64,000 nt of DNA from Delphinapterus leucas (lineage: Eukaryota; Chordata; Mammalia; Artiodactyla; Monodontidae): contig NW_022098044.1 of NCBI RefSeq assembly GCF_002288925.2, positions 13,396,216 through 13,460,215 on the forward strand, in the 5' to 3' direction. Under the pieces are notes generated by a model. The model was not told the origin of the DNA, did no database searches, and was given only the letters and a program-made list of their open reading frames with translations. Below, piece by piece: positions 11,190 through 21,890 of this stretch. Every line of letters starts with the position of its first letter. Position 1 is the first letter of the stretch. The position numbers were made by a program, and so were the translations under genes.

Positions 11190-11330
11190 ATGTTACACAG
11201 GAAACTCACTAGATAACCTTGGCCAGGTCACTGAACCTCTCTGGACCTTGGTTCTTTCATGTATACAATAAGTGCTTAGACCTGATCATCTGTGGGGTCT
11301 TTGCAGCTTACTGTTCAATGATTCTCCAAG
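11190..11330 (+). mobile_element. Probable MIR SINE, degraded
   Basis: 'agataaccttggccaggtca' and 'ctgaacctctctggaccttg' match the MIR core (ttgggcaagtcacttaacctct type). The rest is decayed. Confidence 0.6.
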
Positions 11331-11935
11331 CATATCAACCCATGGCTCCTTAGTGTCTCAAACTGGGAAATCAGAATCAAGCTCCTGTCCCATGGAAAAT
11401 ATCCCATTTTATTATTAAATTCTTTTTTTATATATTTTCCAGTTTCAGTTGCACTCAGCTCTATCTTTCTTTATAGTTTAGTATGGAGAGCCAATGAATC
11501 TAAAGACAGCTAGTTTGTGATGAGAAATGAAAATAGGGTCTTGGGAAGTACTATCTCCATGCTTTTCTCTTATCCAATAAAGACCCTTCTGCTTATTGGA
11601 GAGTCTATTTTGGGGGCCTTAACACATGGGAACTAAACTGAAATTCAAAACATTTTTTAAATGACATCTCCTTCCCAAGGTACCTCCTGCAGAGTGACAA
11701 AGTCTTTGCCAGTCCACGCGTTACTGCTTGACACCTTAGCTGACACTTCTGAATTCACAAGTTCAGCCAGTCTCAATGCCACGAGAGTCTTCTTAAGTCT
11801 TAATCTCAGCATCCCCACTGTGGTGTGGAAGGTCCCTGATTATGGCAGGATGTCTCACACTTCCCTATGTTTTCGTTTGGTAAATATTTGAATAGTGCAA
11901 TCACACTCCCTCTCAGGCCATTGTTTCATCAAGGT
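11331..11935. other. Unassigned, no gene seen
   Basis: Unique-looking; a 76-codon frame at 11661-11891 has no recognisable feature. Confidence 0.5.
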
Positions 11936-11945
11936 TGCACCTTTT

Positions 11946-12118
11946 TTTTTAAACATCTTTATTGGAGTATAATTGCTTTACAGTGGTGTGTTAGTTTCTG
12001 CCTTATAACAAAGTGAATCAGTTATACATATACATAATGTTCCCATATCTCTTCCCTCTTGTCTCCCTCCCTCCCACCCTCCCTATCCCACCCCCTAGGT
12101 GGTCACAAAGCACCTAGC
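11946..12118 (-). mobile_element. Young L1 3' end, 5'-truncated (minus strand)
   Basis: A T-run then aaacatctttattggagtat, the reverse complement of the cetacean L1 3' terminus, continuing into the polypyrimidine block ctccctatcccaccccctag. Flanked by the 10-bp duplication tgcacctttt at 11936-11945 and 12119-12128, so it is an independent L1 insertion truncated to about 173 bp. Confidence 0.93.
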
Positions 12119-12429
12119 TGCACCTTTTGACTTAGTGTCATTATCATTAGCGTCCCCATCATTCCGAGTCCTGCTTGACTCTTTCTCTTCCTTCTCTTTG
12201 ACTCAACACAATCTAGAAGGGAGGGAAAACATAGTCTACACTTTCATATCCCTTTTCTCCAAGTACATTTTTAATTTGTGCCGAAGCATAGAAAGTAAAA
12301 GTGCCCCATGTGCAACTGACCAATGAGAAAAACCACATTCCCACCATTCATTGTTGCACCCTGTCACCAATTAACTGCCACTAAACATGGTGCATCTAGT
12401 GATCATAATAGTGTGTAGTACGCACCAAT

Positions 12430-12625
12430 TCTGAGTACCTACTATTGAGCCTAGCACTATACATGTTTACGCATGATCCTAAGTTAAAGCTTCATCATGC
12501 TTTGGTTGTAATTGTCTTCTTGATATAGATGGAGGAGCTGATCCTCACAGAAGTGTGCTAACTTGCTCAAGGTCAAACAAATTAAGTAACCAGCACTGAG
12601 ATTTAGACTCAATACCTACCCTCCT
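12430..12625 (-). mobile_element. MIR SINE, degraded (minus strand)
   Basis: 'agtacctactattgagccta', 'gatggaggagctgatcctca', 'taacttgctcaaggtcaaac' and 'gagatttagactcaatacct' are the reverse-complement MIR blocks in order. Confidence 0.75.
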
Positions 12626-13209
12626 CTAACTGTTCCATGCTGGGAACCCAACTCTATAATGCAGCCAAAATTAGCCCTGGCTTTCTTGTCGCTAAAGCAC
12701 AATGCATTTTCCAGAACTTGCATCTAGCACTGACCAGTGGATAAGAAAACCAGATATCTAGCCCCGGCTCCTCCAAGTATCATCTTGTGGCCATGACTCT
12801 CTCACGTATTAATGGAGACGCTGTGCTTTGCTATGTAAAGCAGAAGTTGATAAGCATGCCATATAACTCAGTACATTGTTTGTATTCAGGGTCTGTACAC
12901 TACGGGTTTTTTAACACTTGAATCTTAGTAGTTTCAGTTTCTTTACAGACCCTGCCAATCCCTACTGTCTCACACCAATCTAGATCCACTATTGGTATTA
13001 ACTCTCAGGCCCCTGGTTATCTATATCCACTGATGACTTTCATAAGGCAGCCTTTGCCCCAAATTCCCCAGAGCTTAAACTACTTCAACTTTTCTCTTCT
13101 AGTCTAATTCCCCACATATAACTTACTTGTATATGGGTCGGAATCTATGCTGTGCTTCCCATCCTGTCTTCTGCTCACACTGCTTCTTTCCCCCCTCATT
13201 TCAGCCAAT
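12626..13209. other. Unassigned, no gene seen
   Basis: Unique-looking sequence with no long open frame. The right half may be a further decayed upstream part of the L2 at 13210. Confidence 0.4.
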
Positions 13210-13460
13210 TGACATTCAACTACACTTCAGGGTCTGATTCAAATATCGCCTAAGTCTTGAACTCCTTTATCCCTGTCACCAGTGAAACCTGTCTTTACTC
13301 TCCTCTGAAACTCAATGGCACATGTGTTGTATTTATTGGGCCCCCTACTGTTGTCTCATAATTAATACGATGTTTGCATACATCCCTCCCCCAACACTCT
13401 ATGTGCCTCTGAGGGAGTCACAGCAATATTTATAACTCCTATGCCTTCTAACCGGTGTTC
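13210..13460 (+). mobile_element. L2-like LINE 3' region
   Basis: 'ggtctgattcaaatatcgcc', 'tgaactcctttatccctgtc' and 'ttgtctcataattaatacga' follow the L2 3' layout in the plus direction. Strongly decayed. Confidence 0.5.
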
Positions 13461-13715
13461 AGTATAAATTCTGTGACTAGAAAGAGTAAAAACCCAGCTA
13501 CTGGCACAGGTTATCTTCTCTCCTGTTGCCCATGCCTCCAGCTTTTGCGTGTGTGCTAGAGGAGAGACACAGTGTATATATATTGCATAATCTGCTCTAA
13601 CAAGGGCATGATGAATGCGGGCTAATTAATTAGTAAACTCTGAAGTAATCTGTGTGTACTTTGTAGCTCTTTCATGATTAATTTAATTCTAGTGGATTTC
13701 TTTTAGTAGTTTCAT

Positions 13716-13864
13716 GGAAGAAAGGAAAGGAAAGGAAAGGAAAGGAAAGGAAAGGAAAGGAAAGGAAAGGAAAGGAAAGGAAAGGAAAGGAAAGGAAAGG
13801 AAAGGAAAGGAAAGGAAAGGAAAGGAAAGGAAAGGAAAGGAAGGAAGGAAGGAAGGAAGGAAGA
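13716..13864 (+). repeat. (GGAAA)n microsatellite passing into (GGAA)n
   Basis: About 25 near-perfect GGAAA units followed by several GGAA units, ending right where the SINE at 13866 begins. It yields meaningless KGKER-type repeat frames. This is a likely length polymorphism and a likely cause of the nearby assembly gap. Confidence 0.97.
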
Positions 13865-13865
13865 G

Positions 13866-14205
13866 GACTTCTCTGGTGGCACANNNNNNNNNNGTGGTTA
13901 AGAATCTACCTGCCAATGCAGCGGACACGGGTTCGAGCCCTGGTTGGGGAAGATCCCACATGCTGCGGAACAACTAAGCCCTTGCGCCACAATTACTGAG
14001 CCTGCACTCTAGAGCCCATGAGCCACAACTACTGAGCCCGCGTGCCACAACTACTGAGCCTGCGCTCTAGACCCCATGCTCCGCAACAAGAGAAGCCACT
14101 GCAGTGAGAAGCCCGTGCACCACAACAAAGAGTAGCCCCCACCCGCCCGCAACTAGAGAAAGCCCGGGCACAGCAATGAAGACCTAACGTAATTTTTAAA
14201 AAAAT
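13866..14205 (+). mobile_element. Long CHR-type SINE, older subfamily
   Basis: Starts gacttctctggtggcaca, has the B-box region 'cacgggttcgagccctggtt', then a body unlike the young CHR copies, with repeated 'gagccacaactactgagcc' units. It ends in 'gcaatgaagacctaacgtaa' and an A-rich tail. Same subfamily as 34951-35305. A 10-N gap lies inside it. Confidence 0.88.
13884..13893. other. Assembly gap of 10 N
   Basis: Ten undetermined bases between 'tggtggcaca' and 'gtggttaaga'. Joining the two flanks directly gives the normal SINE A-box sequence with nothing missing, so the true gap may be empty. The X residues in frames across it have no meaning. Confidence 0.98.
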
Positions 14206-14209
14206 AGAA

Positions 14210-14272
14210 AAGCAACAAGCATTAAAAAAAGAAAAAGAGAGAGAGAAAGAGAAAAAAGAAAAAAGAAAAATT
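14210..14272 (+). repeat. A-rich / (GA)n low-complexity tract
   Basis: Purine-only stretch of aaaag and gaga units downstream of the SINE tail; probably grew from it. Confidence 0.85.
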
Positions 14273-14275
14273 CAG

Positions 14276-15999
14276 TCTCCACCCTGTTCACCTTAGTGTT
14301 TGTCTTATTCTAGGGCTGAATGAGCTTCTGGATCATGTCCTGGTGAGCTATATATACTCTGAAGGTGCTTTATGTGTCCATAACTAATTTATTATGTTGA
14401 CCTGAAACACACTGAAGAGTACTGGAGCACAGTTCTGTCTCCTATCAGGTCACTCTGCAGCTGTCATCACTCCCCTCTACCTCATTCATTTGTTTATTCA
14501 AGACATTCTTTAATCTCCACAGCTTGTCTAGCACATTACAGGGCACCCAGGATACCAAGGTAATGCTTATAATTCTAATCATCCATCCAGTCCAGACCCG
14601 GAGTGGGATGGCGCTTAAAGAAATGCATTTCAATAGTCATAATTAAGTAAAAAGCAACTTAACCTCTGTGTTTATACACTTTAGAAATTAGGAAAGCCCC
14701 ATTCATACTCCACCACAATGCTTCATCACATACACTCTTCTCTCATTCCATTGTTCTCTCCTGCTCCTCCCCCAACGTTTTCCCCAATGAAAGCTCTCTA
14801 TCAACATGCTGCCTGAATTTTCTATCTTTGCCCTTCTGCAATCCCTTTCATAATTAATGATGTAGCTATACTTAGCCTCCCTCCCTCCCAAAGAGAAAGA
14901 AAAGGAGAAAGCAGAGGGCAAAAATAAGACTGTGTAGCAGGAGGGGAAGTGTAGGGTCCAGTAATGCACAAGTAAATGAGATAGAGGCCCCGCGACCTCA
15001 ACGAGCTACTTTCTAATGGACAGACAGAAACGCAAGCATAATTGTCCTGTCTGTATGATGGGCTATAATACACAGCATTATTACACTGGAGGGTAGTATC
15101 TGTTAGAATCCTGCAAATGCGACTGAACTCATGTGATGAGCGCAGGGCTGCAGCATGGAGGGAGGCTGAAGGGGGCAGGAGGCCCCATCCCACTGGATCT
15201 TTGGGGCTTTCATCCAGGAGGCTCAGCTTCAGCTCTGGCCCTTGCACTGGCCCTCTTCACTACCAAAGAGTCTTCAAAATCTTGGCAGTCATTTCTAGTT
15301 CCTGGAAATAGAGTTCCCATCTCTTTTGTTACCTAATGAGTCTAGAATTAGACCAGATGCTTTGGTGTGTTCTAACCAGCACTTTACAAAAGGCCTGGCA
15401 TCCCAGGACTAATAGAGTGGCCCTCTGCACACCAGCTGACAGCACATTAGCTCCCTCCATCTCTGTTGCACACTGAACCCAGAATGCAAACGCTCATTCT
15501 CTGAGTACACATGGATCTTTTTTCTCTGCCATATTAACGAATTAAGCGCCATTTAAACTGTACTTAGCCTGGGCATTATTTCTACCCAAGTGCATCACTT
15601 AGTCACATTAAATTTCATATTCCACTTTGAAGCCCATTTGCCTAATCCCTCAGAGTTTATCCTGTGAAATGGTTCTATCTTGGTTTCTTAACATTTCCTC
15701 TATTTCAATGTCAGCAGTGAGTGTAAAAAATAATGCACGTCACCTCTGTAATCCCTTCCCTTAAAAACAAGCAAACCAAGAAAGAAATATAACGAAGAGA
15801 AAGTGACAATTCATGGCAACCAAACTTATAAAACAAGGCTCAGAAACTTTTATTTTTTTTGTTTTGTTTGGTGGTTTTTAAAAAATCATTTCGACCCAAA
15901 ACCCGTGAAAGAAAAGGAAATGGAGACACTGAGAATTTAAATGACTTCTCATGGTCACTTAAAATGCCTGTGGTAAAAATATGAGTAGCTTAGTATAGT
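14276..15999. other. Unassigned 1.7 kb, no gene seen
   Basis: Repeat-poor sequence. A 141-codon minus-strand frame at 14822-15247 and overlapping plus frames at 15117-15336 were examined: no domain, no signal peptide, no convincing splice pairing. A T-rich patch lies near 15850-15880. Confidence 0.45.
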
Positions 16000-16220
16000 A
16001 TGAAGATCAAAGGCTTTGGAGTCAGACAGGTTGAGGTTGGGGAGGGGTGAGTCTGAGCTCAGACACTGTTGAGCTCCATATCCTTAGCTGTGACTTCTCT
16101 GAGTGCCAGTTTCCTCATGTGCCAAGATAGAGGAAATAAGACCCACCTTGCAAATGCTGTTAAGAGGCCAAATAATGGCACCTAAAATGTCTAGTCCAAT
16201 TAAAACATTTCTGAGAGCTA
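16000..16220 (+). mobile_element. MIR SINE
   Basis: 'aaaggctttggagtcagaca', 'ctgagctcagacactgttga', 'agtgccagtttcctcatgtg' are MIR blocks in plus order. A small GAT-rich patch follows at 16225-16258. Confidence 0.8.
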
Positions 16221-16286
16221 CAATGAGGATGATGTTGATGATGGTGATGGTGATGACATCGCATTGTTGATTCCTATCTTCTAAAC

Positions 16287-16486
16287 CAGGTGTGGGCAAT
16301 CTTTTTCTCTAAAATTCCAGACAGTAACTATTTAGACTTTGTCACCCGGACACACATTCTGCCACTACAGCATAAAAGCAGACATAGGAAACATATAAAT
16401 TATAAGCATAGCTGTGTTTTTTGTAGGCTGTTCAAAGCAGGTGGCAGGCTGAACTTGACTGGTGGGCCATAGTTTGCCGACTCCTG
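16287..16486 (-). mobile_element. hAT-Charlie-type non-autonomous DNA transposon
   Basis: Starts caggtgtgggcaatcttttt and ends gggccatagtttgccgactc-ctg, matching the terminal inverted repeats of the MER1-like Charlie group. The same family in the opposite orientation is at 40170-40394. The 8-bp flanks (ttctaaac and ttcttgcc) are only partly alike. About 200 bp, no transposase. Confidence 0.8.
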
Positions 16487-16508
16487 TTCTTGCCATCAAC
16501 TATTAATT

Positions 16509-16898
16509 TTTTTTTATTTTTAATTTTATTTTTTTAACATCTTTATTGGAGAATAATTGCTTTACGTTACTGTGCTAGATTCTGCTGTATAACAAAGTGA
16601 ATCAGCTATATGTGTACATACACCCCCATATCTCCTCCCTCTTGCGTCTCCCTCCCTCCCACCCTCCCTATCCCACCCCCTAGGTGGTCACAAAGCACCG
16701 AGCTGATCTCCCTGTGCTATGTGGCTGCTTCCCACTAGCTATCTACCTTACGTTTGGTAGTGTATATATGTCCATGCCACTCTCTCACTTCGTCCCAGCT
16801 TACCCTTCCCCCCTCCCCGTGTCCTCAAGTCCATTCTCTATGTCTGCGTCTTTATTCCTGTCCTGCCCCTAGGTTCTTCAGAACCATTATTTTTAGAC
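16509..16898 (-). mobile_element. Young L1 3' end, 5'-truncated (minus strand)
   Basis: T-rich tail then aacatctttattggagaata, the polypyrimidine region, 'gagctgatctccctgtgcta' and 'ccattctctatgtctgcgtc', all reverse complement of the young L1 3' UTR. Perfect 12-bp duplication caactattaatt at 16497-16508 and 16899-16910. The tail carries a small AT-rich interruption. The frames at 16684 and 16754 lie in this UTR and are not genes. Confidence 0.95.
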
Positions 16899-16910
16899 CA
16901 ACTATTAATT

Positions 16911-17554
16911 CATTGAAAAAGTATTTATTTGGGTGCCTATGGTAGATTAGCAACTCTAACAGGACTAGCAACTCGAAGGGTTTACGACTCACAGAATAGA
17001 GCAATAAACAGGATAGGAAAAAAAATGTTATTTTCATATGGCCTACCTACATTCCTAGGAGAGGAGGCAATGAATAAGCAGGAACACAGAGGAAGTAAAT
17101 GAGAAAAGCCTCCGATAGTATGTAGACTATGCAGAGAATTATTAACAGAAGAGAGTGGCTTGGTGGATACATGGGGCTTCTTGTCACATCCCACCATGGA
17201 GCATAAAGTACTAAGAAGGCCTTTCTTAAAAGGCTTTCATTGATTTTGTTGAAGCTTTTATCTTAGAATTTTTGAAAAGATTTTTAAGTTTCTCAAGCTT
17301 CTTATTTCCAAAGAACTAAGCTGGGCTTTACAGTACTGATCTCTTAAATAGGTGTTTACAGAGAGGGAAATAGTTAAAACATATAAAAGATATCAAGAGA
17401 TCAAGGACACAATAGAGCTTGGACCTTAATACTACCCAGAGTCTTGACTGAATATTGAAGCAGTCTTCTCCCTAAATTTCTTAGAGTTCTGTGTGATTAG
17501 GGGAAGCCATTGTTGGCATAAGGAGTCTAGAAGTAGGTGGGAAATATCACATGA
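16911..17554. other. Unassigned, no gene seen
   Basis: Unique-looking AT-rich sequence; short open frames without recognisable features. Confidence 0.5.
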
Positions 17555-17760
17555 ACACCTGCTACATGCCAGGCCCTGAGCTGCACACTTTAAAAACCTC
17601 AAATTTGCTCTTCTCAACAGACCCTAGAAGGTAACTATTATGATTTATTTTTATAGATGAGAAAGTTGAAGTTCAGAAAGGTTGTGACTTATCATAAAGC
17701 CAGTAATTAGTAGTGCCAATATTTGACCTCAAATCTGTCTGCCTCTAAAGCCCTCCACTT
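17555..17760 (-). mobile_element. MIR SINE (minus strand)
   Basis: 'cacctgctacatgccaggcc', 'tttttatagatgagaaagtt', 'aatatttgacctcaaatctg' in reverse-complement MIR order; relatively well preserved. Confidence 0.88.
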
Positions 17761-18659
17761 CTGGTATTTTGTACTTTTCCAACCGTTCCAAAGAACAGCT
17801 ATGTTTCTTTCTAGATCTTCAACCCCAGCAGCCGTTGTCCGTCACCACTTCACTATTTACTCATAAACCTACCTGAAACTAATCTATGTGTTTAACACTA
17901 AAAAAGAATGTTGTCAGGTGGCTTTTTAAAAAATCCAGTCGTATCGAATTTACTTGTTTTCTCTTCTATCTAGTCCAACAGCAATTTAATTTTAAAAAGT
18001 AATCAACTGTGTTTGACATGATTTATTTTCCCAAACCCATACTGCCTCATACCAATTAAATTGCACTTTTCCAAATGTAATGCTGAGCAGAGCCTTAAGT
18101 ATCAGCTCAAACTATCCTCCCATTGGAAATAACAGAATTACGTTGGTCCACAGTCATTCATTCTTTATTGAAAATAATGGGATGTTATTTTCAATTTTAT
18201 AATTATTCATTATATCTTATAATTTACTTCTAAAACAGGTGTAACAGGTGTTACTAAGTGAAATGATGGCTTCTCTAATCAGGTGCATCCCCCCAAGAGG
18301 CAATCCATCAATACAAGGTGTTTTGTCTAATTATATCCTTTCTAGAGCATTGTAATGCATCTGTAGGATTGACTGTTCCATGTTTTCTTTTTAAGTTGAG
18401 CAAATATATTGCTTCCTGCAAGGGAAGATGACTATGATGAAATGTGATTGTACATAACTATTTCTCTTTACTAATAACTTTGCTATAGTACACTCCTCTA
18501 AATGTTTCCCTTTGCCCCCATTCAAAGCCAGTCCAGGAATCTGGCTATGTTTTAGACCTACTTATACATATTGCTCATCTTTGAAGCAGGGTAAAGTTGA
18601 AGCAGCAATAGGCATAGAAAGAGTGTGGATGAAGGAATAACAAAATTCTCTACACAGTG
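17761..18659. other. Unassigned, no gene seen
   Basis: AT-rich, no long open frame, no recognisable repeat. Confidence 0.5.
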
Positions 18660-18830
18660 ATTTCCAACAGCCACAAATAGCAATTAGGAGATTCCGCCGT
18701 TTTTATTATGAGCCGGGTTCTGCGATGGGGGCTTTAAATAAGGAAAGTATGGCTGAGAAAAGCTAAGTAATTTCCTTAGTAATAAAATAAGGAAGTGGAT
18801 GGAGATAGGATTCAAACTCAGTTCTGTACA
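18660..18830 (-). mobile_element. MIR SINE, degraded (minus strand)
   Basis: 'ttttattatgagccgggttc', 'gctaagtaatttccttagta' and 'ggattcaaactcagttctgt' are MIR blocks in reverse-complement order. Confidence 0.65.
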
Positions 18831-18984
18831 ACATCCATACAGCTTCCATCACACCATGCTGTCTTTCTGTGTATTAAACAGCCACTCCATTCGTGATCCC
18901 TTTTCAGTATTATTGGTGAGCAAAGATGAGATTGTGTTGGATATTCTTTGCGTTTTGGAGCACACAGCAGTAATACCATCACTC

Positions 18985-19110
18985 ATTCAATCAACTGATC
19001 TACTATTTGTTGAGTATCTTTGGAGCACTGGGCTTAGTTATGAAATACACTACAGAGGAAGAATAGAGTATATTTTTATGCAATGCCATTTTAGTTTTTG
19101 CAAAGCCTAG
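18985..19110 (-). mobile_element. L2 LINE 3' end, degraded (minus strand)
   Basis: 'ctcattcaatcaactgatct' and 'ttgttgagtatctttggagc' fit the L2 3' terminus in reverse complement. Sequence to about 19560 ('cataaagacaaggtgaatgt') may be more of the same old element. Confidence 0.55.
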
Positions 19111-19233
19111 ATCATATAGTAACTGGTCAGTAACTACTCCTTGTTTCTTTTTTTTGAAAAAAATTCTCATAAACATAAGACAACAATGGAAGAATACATA
19201 ACCAAATAGTAGAAAAAAAAATACATGGCAAAG

Positions 19234-19258
19234 CACACACATACACACACACACACAA
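19234..19258 (+). repeat. Short (CA)n microsatellite
   Basis: Slightly interrupted CA repeat. On the minus strand it creates the VCVCVCMCV run of the 176-codon frame at 19003-19533, which is therefore not credible as a gene. Confidence 0.9.
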
Positions 19259-19769
19259 ACTAGAAGAGTTCCAAGCAGGGGGATAATATAGACTGACATA
19301 AGAAAAATGTATACAAGTAGTTGGATTGAGTTTAGCCTCAAATGATGAGTAGAATTTTTGTATGTATATGGGAGAGGAAACTTTTCCAGGAGAGGGAATA
19401 CCACAGATAATAAGATCATAAAGACAAGGTGAATGTGGTGTATTCCAGTATAGTATGGTGAATCAGAGATTGGACACATGAGCTTGAAAGCAGTGATACA
19501 TTTTAATTTAGCAGGCTCAGATTTTGAACACACCTGAGAAGACAGGTTAAGGATTTGGGGCCTGTCTTGGCAACTCTTAAAGGTGCATTAAATGAGCATG
19601 AGGTAAAGGTGAAATAACAAAATAGATGCCTTTGACTTGATAAGTATACAAAATTAGCACAGGTGCTGGATAGCTCTGGGAGATGCTGGAAACCTAAACA
19701 AGGAAGGCCGGGCTTACGGTAATGATATTGGTACTAGCATGGAAGAAACACACTTTTAAAATAAAACAG

Positions 19770-19934
19770 GGCTCTAAACGTTTGCTGTCATCTTTAGCTC
19801 TGTGTACTGGGAAAATAATTTAACCTCTTAGAAAACTGAAGTGCTCATCTGTATAAGACCTCATTCATAAGGTTTTTGTGAGGATTTATTTAAACCTGTG
19901 ACAAGGTATATTAGCACTGATTCTGGAATACTGT
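19770..19934 (+). mobile_element. MIR SINE, degraded
   Basis: 'aaaataatttaacctcttag', 'aagtgctcatctgtataaga' and 'ggtttttgtgaggatttatt' are MIR blocks in plus order. Confidence 0.65.
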
Positions 19935-20302
19935 AATTAGTCTATATCTTACTTTGGGATGCCATAACAAATACCATAGACTAAATGGCTTAAGCAACAG
20001 AGGTTTATTTTCTCACAGTTCTGGAGGCAGGGAAGTCCAAGATCAAGGTGTGACAGCATTCAGCTTCTGTTGAGGGCTCTCTTTCTGGTTTGCAGACATC
20101 TTCTTTCTTACTGTGTCCTCACGTTGCCTTTCCTAAGTGCGTGTGTGTGAGAGAGAACAAGCTCTCTGGTGTCTCTTCTTATAAGGACACAAAATCCTAT
20201 ACCTTAATTACTTTCATAAAGTCCCTATCTCCAAATAAAATCACATTGGGGAATAGGGCTTCAACACATCAATTTTGGAGGGACACAATTCAGTCCATAG
20301 TA
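19935..20302 (-). mobile_element. MLT1-type LTR (ancient MaLR retroelement)
   Basis: Solitary LTR in reverse orientation. 'gtttattttctcacagttct', 'ggaggcagggaagtccaaga', 'tcttataaggacacaaaatc' and 'aaaatcacattggggaatag' are the MLT1 landmarks in reverse order. No internal viral gene accompanies it. About 370 bp, typical for a full solitary LTR of this ancient ERVL-MaLR family. Confidence 0.88.
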
Positions 20303-20527
20303 GGCTATGTGTGTTTGTGCCCACGACATTGAAAGAATTGACATGGAAAATATTAAGAATGGAAATTAGCCAGATGTAGCCACTAACCAGAGAAGGAAAA
20401 TGAAGAAAGGGGACAAAATAAATGGAATGTCAAAGTTTTGAACACGAGTGGCTAGAGGGATTGTGGTCTATGTCAGAACAATGCTTCCTATCTCTGTCTA
20501 TTAACCCTCCTCACCCAACTTCAGTTT

Positions 20528-20741
20528 TTTTTTTTGTTTTTTTTTTGCGGTACGCGGGCCTCTCACTGTTGTGGCCTCTCCCGTTGCAGAGCACAGGCTC
20601 CGGACGCGCAGGCTCAGCGGCCATGGCTCACGGGCCCAGCCGCTCCGCGCGTGGCATGTGGGATCTTCCCGGACCGGGGCACGAACCCGTGTCCCCTGCA
20701 TCCGCAGGCGGACTCTCAACCACTGCGCCACCAGGGAAGCC
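20528..20741 (-). mobile_element. CHR-type SINE (minus strand)
   Basis: T-rich tail with one G, then the reverse-complement SINE ending 'caccagggaagcc'. Perfect 14-bp duplication cccaacttcagttt at 20514-20527 and 20742-20755. A small local change (ccgcgcgtggcatg near 20645) distinguishes this copy. The frames at 20422-20820 are readings of it. Confidence 0.95.
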
Positions 20742-20755
20742 CCCAACTTCAGTTT

Positions 20756-21165
20756 CTAAAGGAACAATCATTCATGGTCTCATCACGTATGACCCTTTAA
20801 AATTGATCACACATTTCTAGCTCTTCATTTCCATTAAAAAAGAAAACTCAATTTTGACTTCTACTTCCAGGAAAATTCTCAGAGGAACTCATGATATTCT
20901 TTCAGGTAATATTTTTTTGTTGTGAAAGAAATTTGACATGCTTCTTATTTTCTTATTCAATATTTCTTCAACATTTTATACAAAAAGTCCAGAAAAGAGA
21001 TTTTCATTGACCTCTTGGGACTATCTTTTCTTTAGTGAGGTTCCTATAAATTCTATCCATTTGACTTTGCATCTTTTCCAAATTTTGAAAAAGTTATTGG
21101 AGGACGGCATGTAATATCCTATTACATTTTTACAACGTATTATGTTTAAAGCTTACGAGGGGTGT

Positions 21166-21200
<35 letters not shown>

Positions 21201-21769
21201 ACATGCCCACATTTTGTTTAATGATTCCTCCATACAGAGCAGGTAGAAAAAAAGAGCAGAGTTATGTGATTTCATGAAAACCTAGTCTTTCCTCTTTGCT
21301 TAAGTGGGAAGTAATAATTTTAGGGATACTGCCAACTTATAAAGAAGGAATCACTTCCATACACAATTTAGAAAACGATAACTTGCTGTACATGTGTATT
21401 AATTTTTATTCTCATTTTTTAATTCATTGGTGGGAGTGAATCACTGTTCCCTATTACAGTGGTGTGCACAGATGTAAAGGTGATTTGGTGTTGCGAGTAG
21501 AAAGATGGAGCTGGGGAAGGAGAAAAAGCAACTCCCATATGTTATGTACCTACCTGTTAGAATTACCCTTCTAGGCTCTAGAAGATAGTTAGCAAAGCTA
21601 GAGAGATGGACAGATGGAGAGATTTAAAGCTCAAGGACAGATAATTAAGTTAACCACATTCCTTGCTTCATGGTGCATTATTCTCATTGTTGCATGCAAG
21701 GTCCCTCTCTTTTGTGTCTACTCATTTATCCCCCTCACTACATTTTCCACTCTTAACCTTTTTTCTCTC
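20756..21769. other. Unassigned, with one GT microsatellite
   Basis: No gene recognised in about 1 kb of AT-rich sequence; the microsatellite is listed separately. Confidence 0.5.
21162..21200 (+). repeat. (GT)n microsatellite
   Basis: About 16 GT units ending in gcgc; no element attached. Confidence 0.97.
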
Positions 21770-21890
21770 TGCAGGAAAATATATAATTTTATAGATCAAG
21801 TGACTGAGGCTAAGATAAGTCAAGTCAATTAAGTAGGTTTTTCTCATGTCTCACAACAAATTAGTGCAAGTGCTGGATTTGAATTGGGAC
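21770..21890 (-). mobile_element. Possible MIR SINE, very degraded
   Basis: 'atagatcaagtgactgaggc' and 'caagtgctggatttgaattg' resemble reverse-complement MIR (atgaggaaactgaggc; aggatttgaac). Confidence 0.5.

Noticed and set aside
13689..13977. Lysine/glycine and serine/phenylalanine repeat frames with X residues
   Set aside because: Produced by the GGAAA microsatellite and the N gap, not coding.
16684..16945. Proline/serine-rich frames such as those at 16684, 27472, 44714 and 51155
   Set aside because: They are the same reading of the polypyrimidine part of the young L1 3' UTR repeated at each copy.
19003..19533. 176-codon minus-strand frame with hydrophobic stretches
   Set aside because: It includes a CA microsatellite and part of an old L2; the apparent membrane segments come from AT-rich low-complexity DNA.
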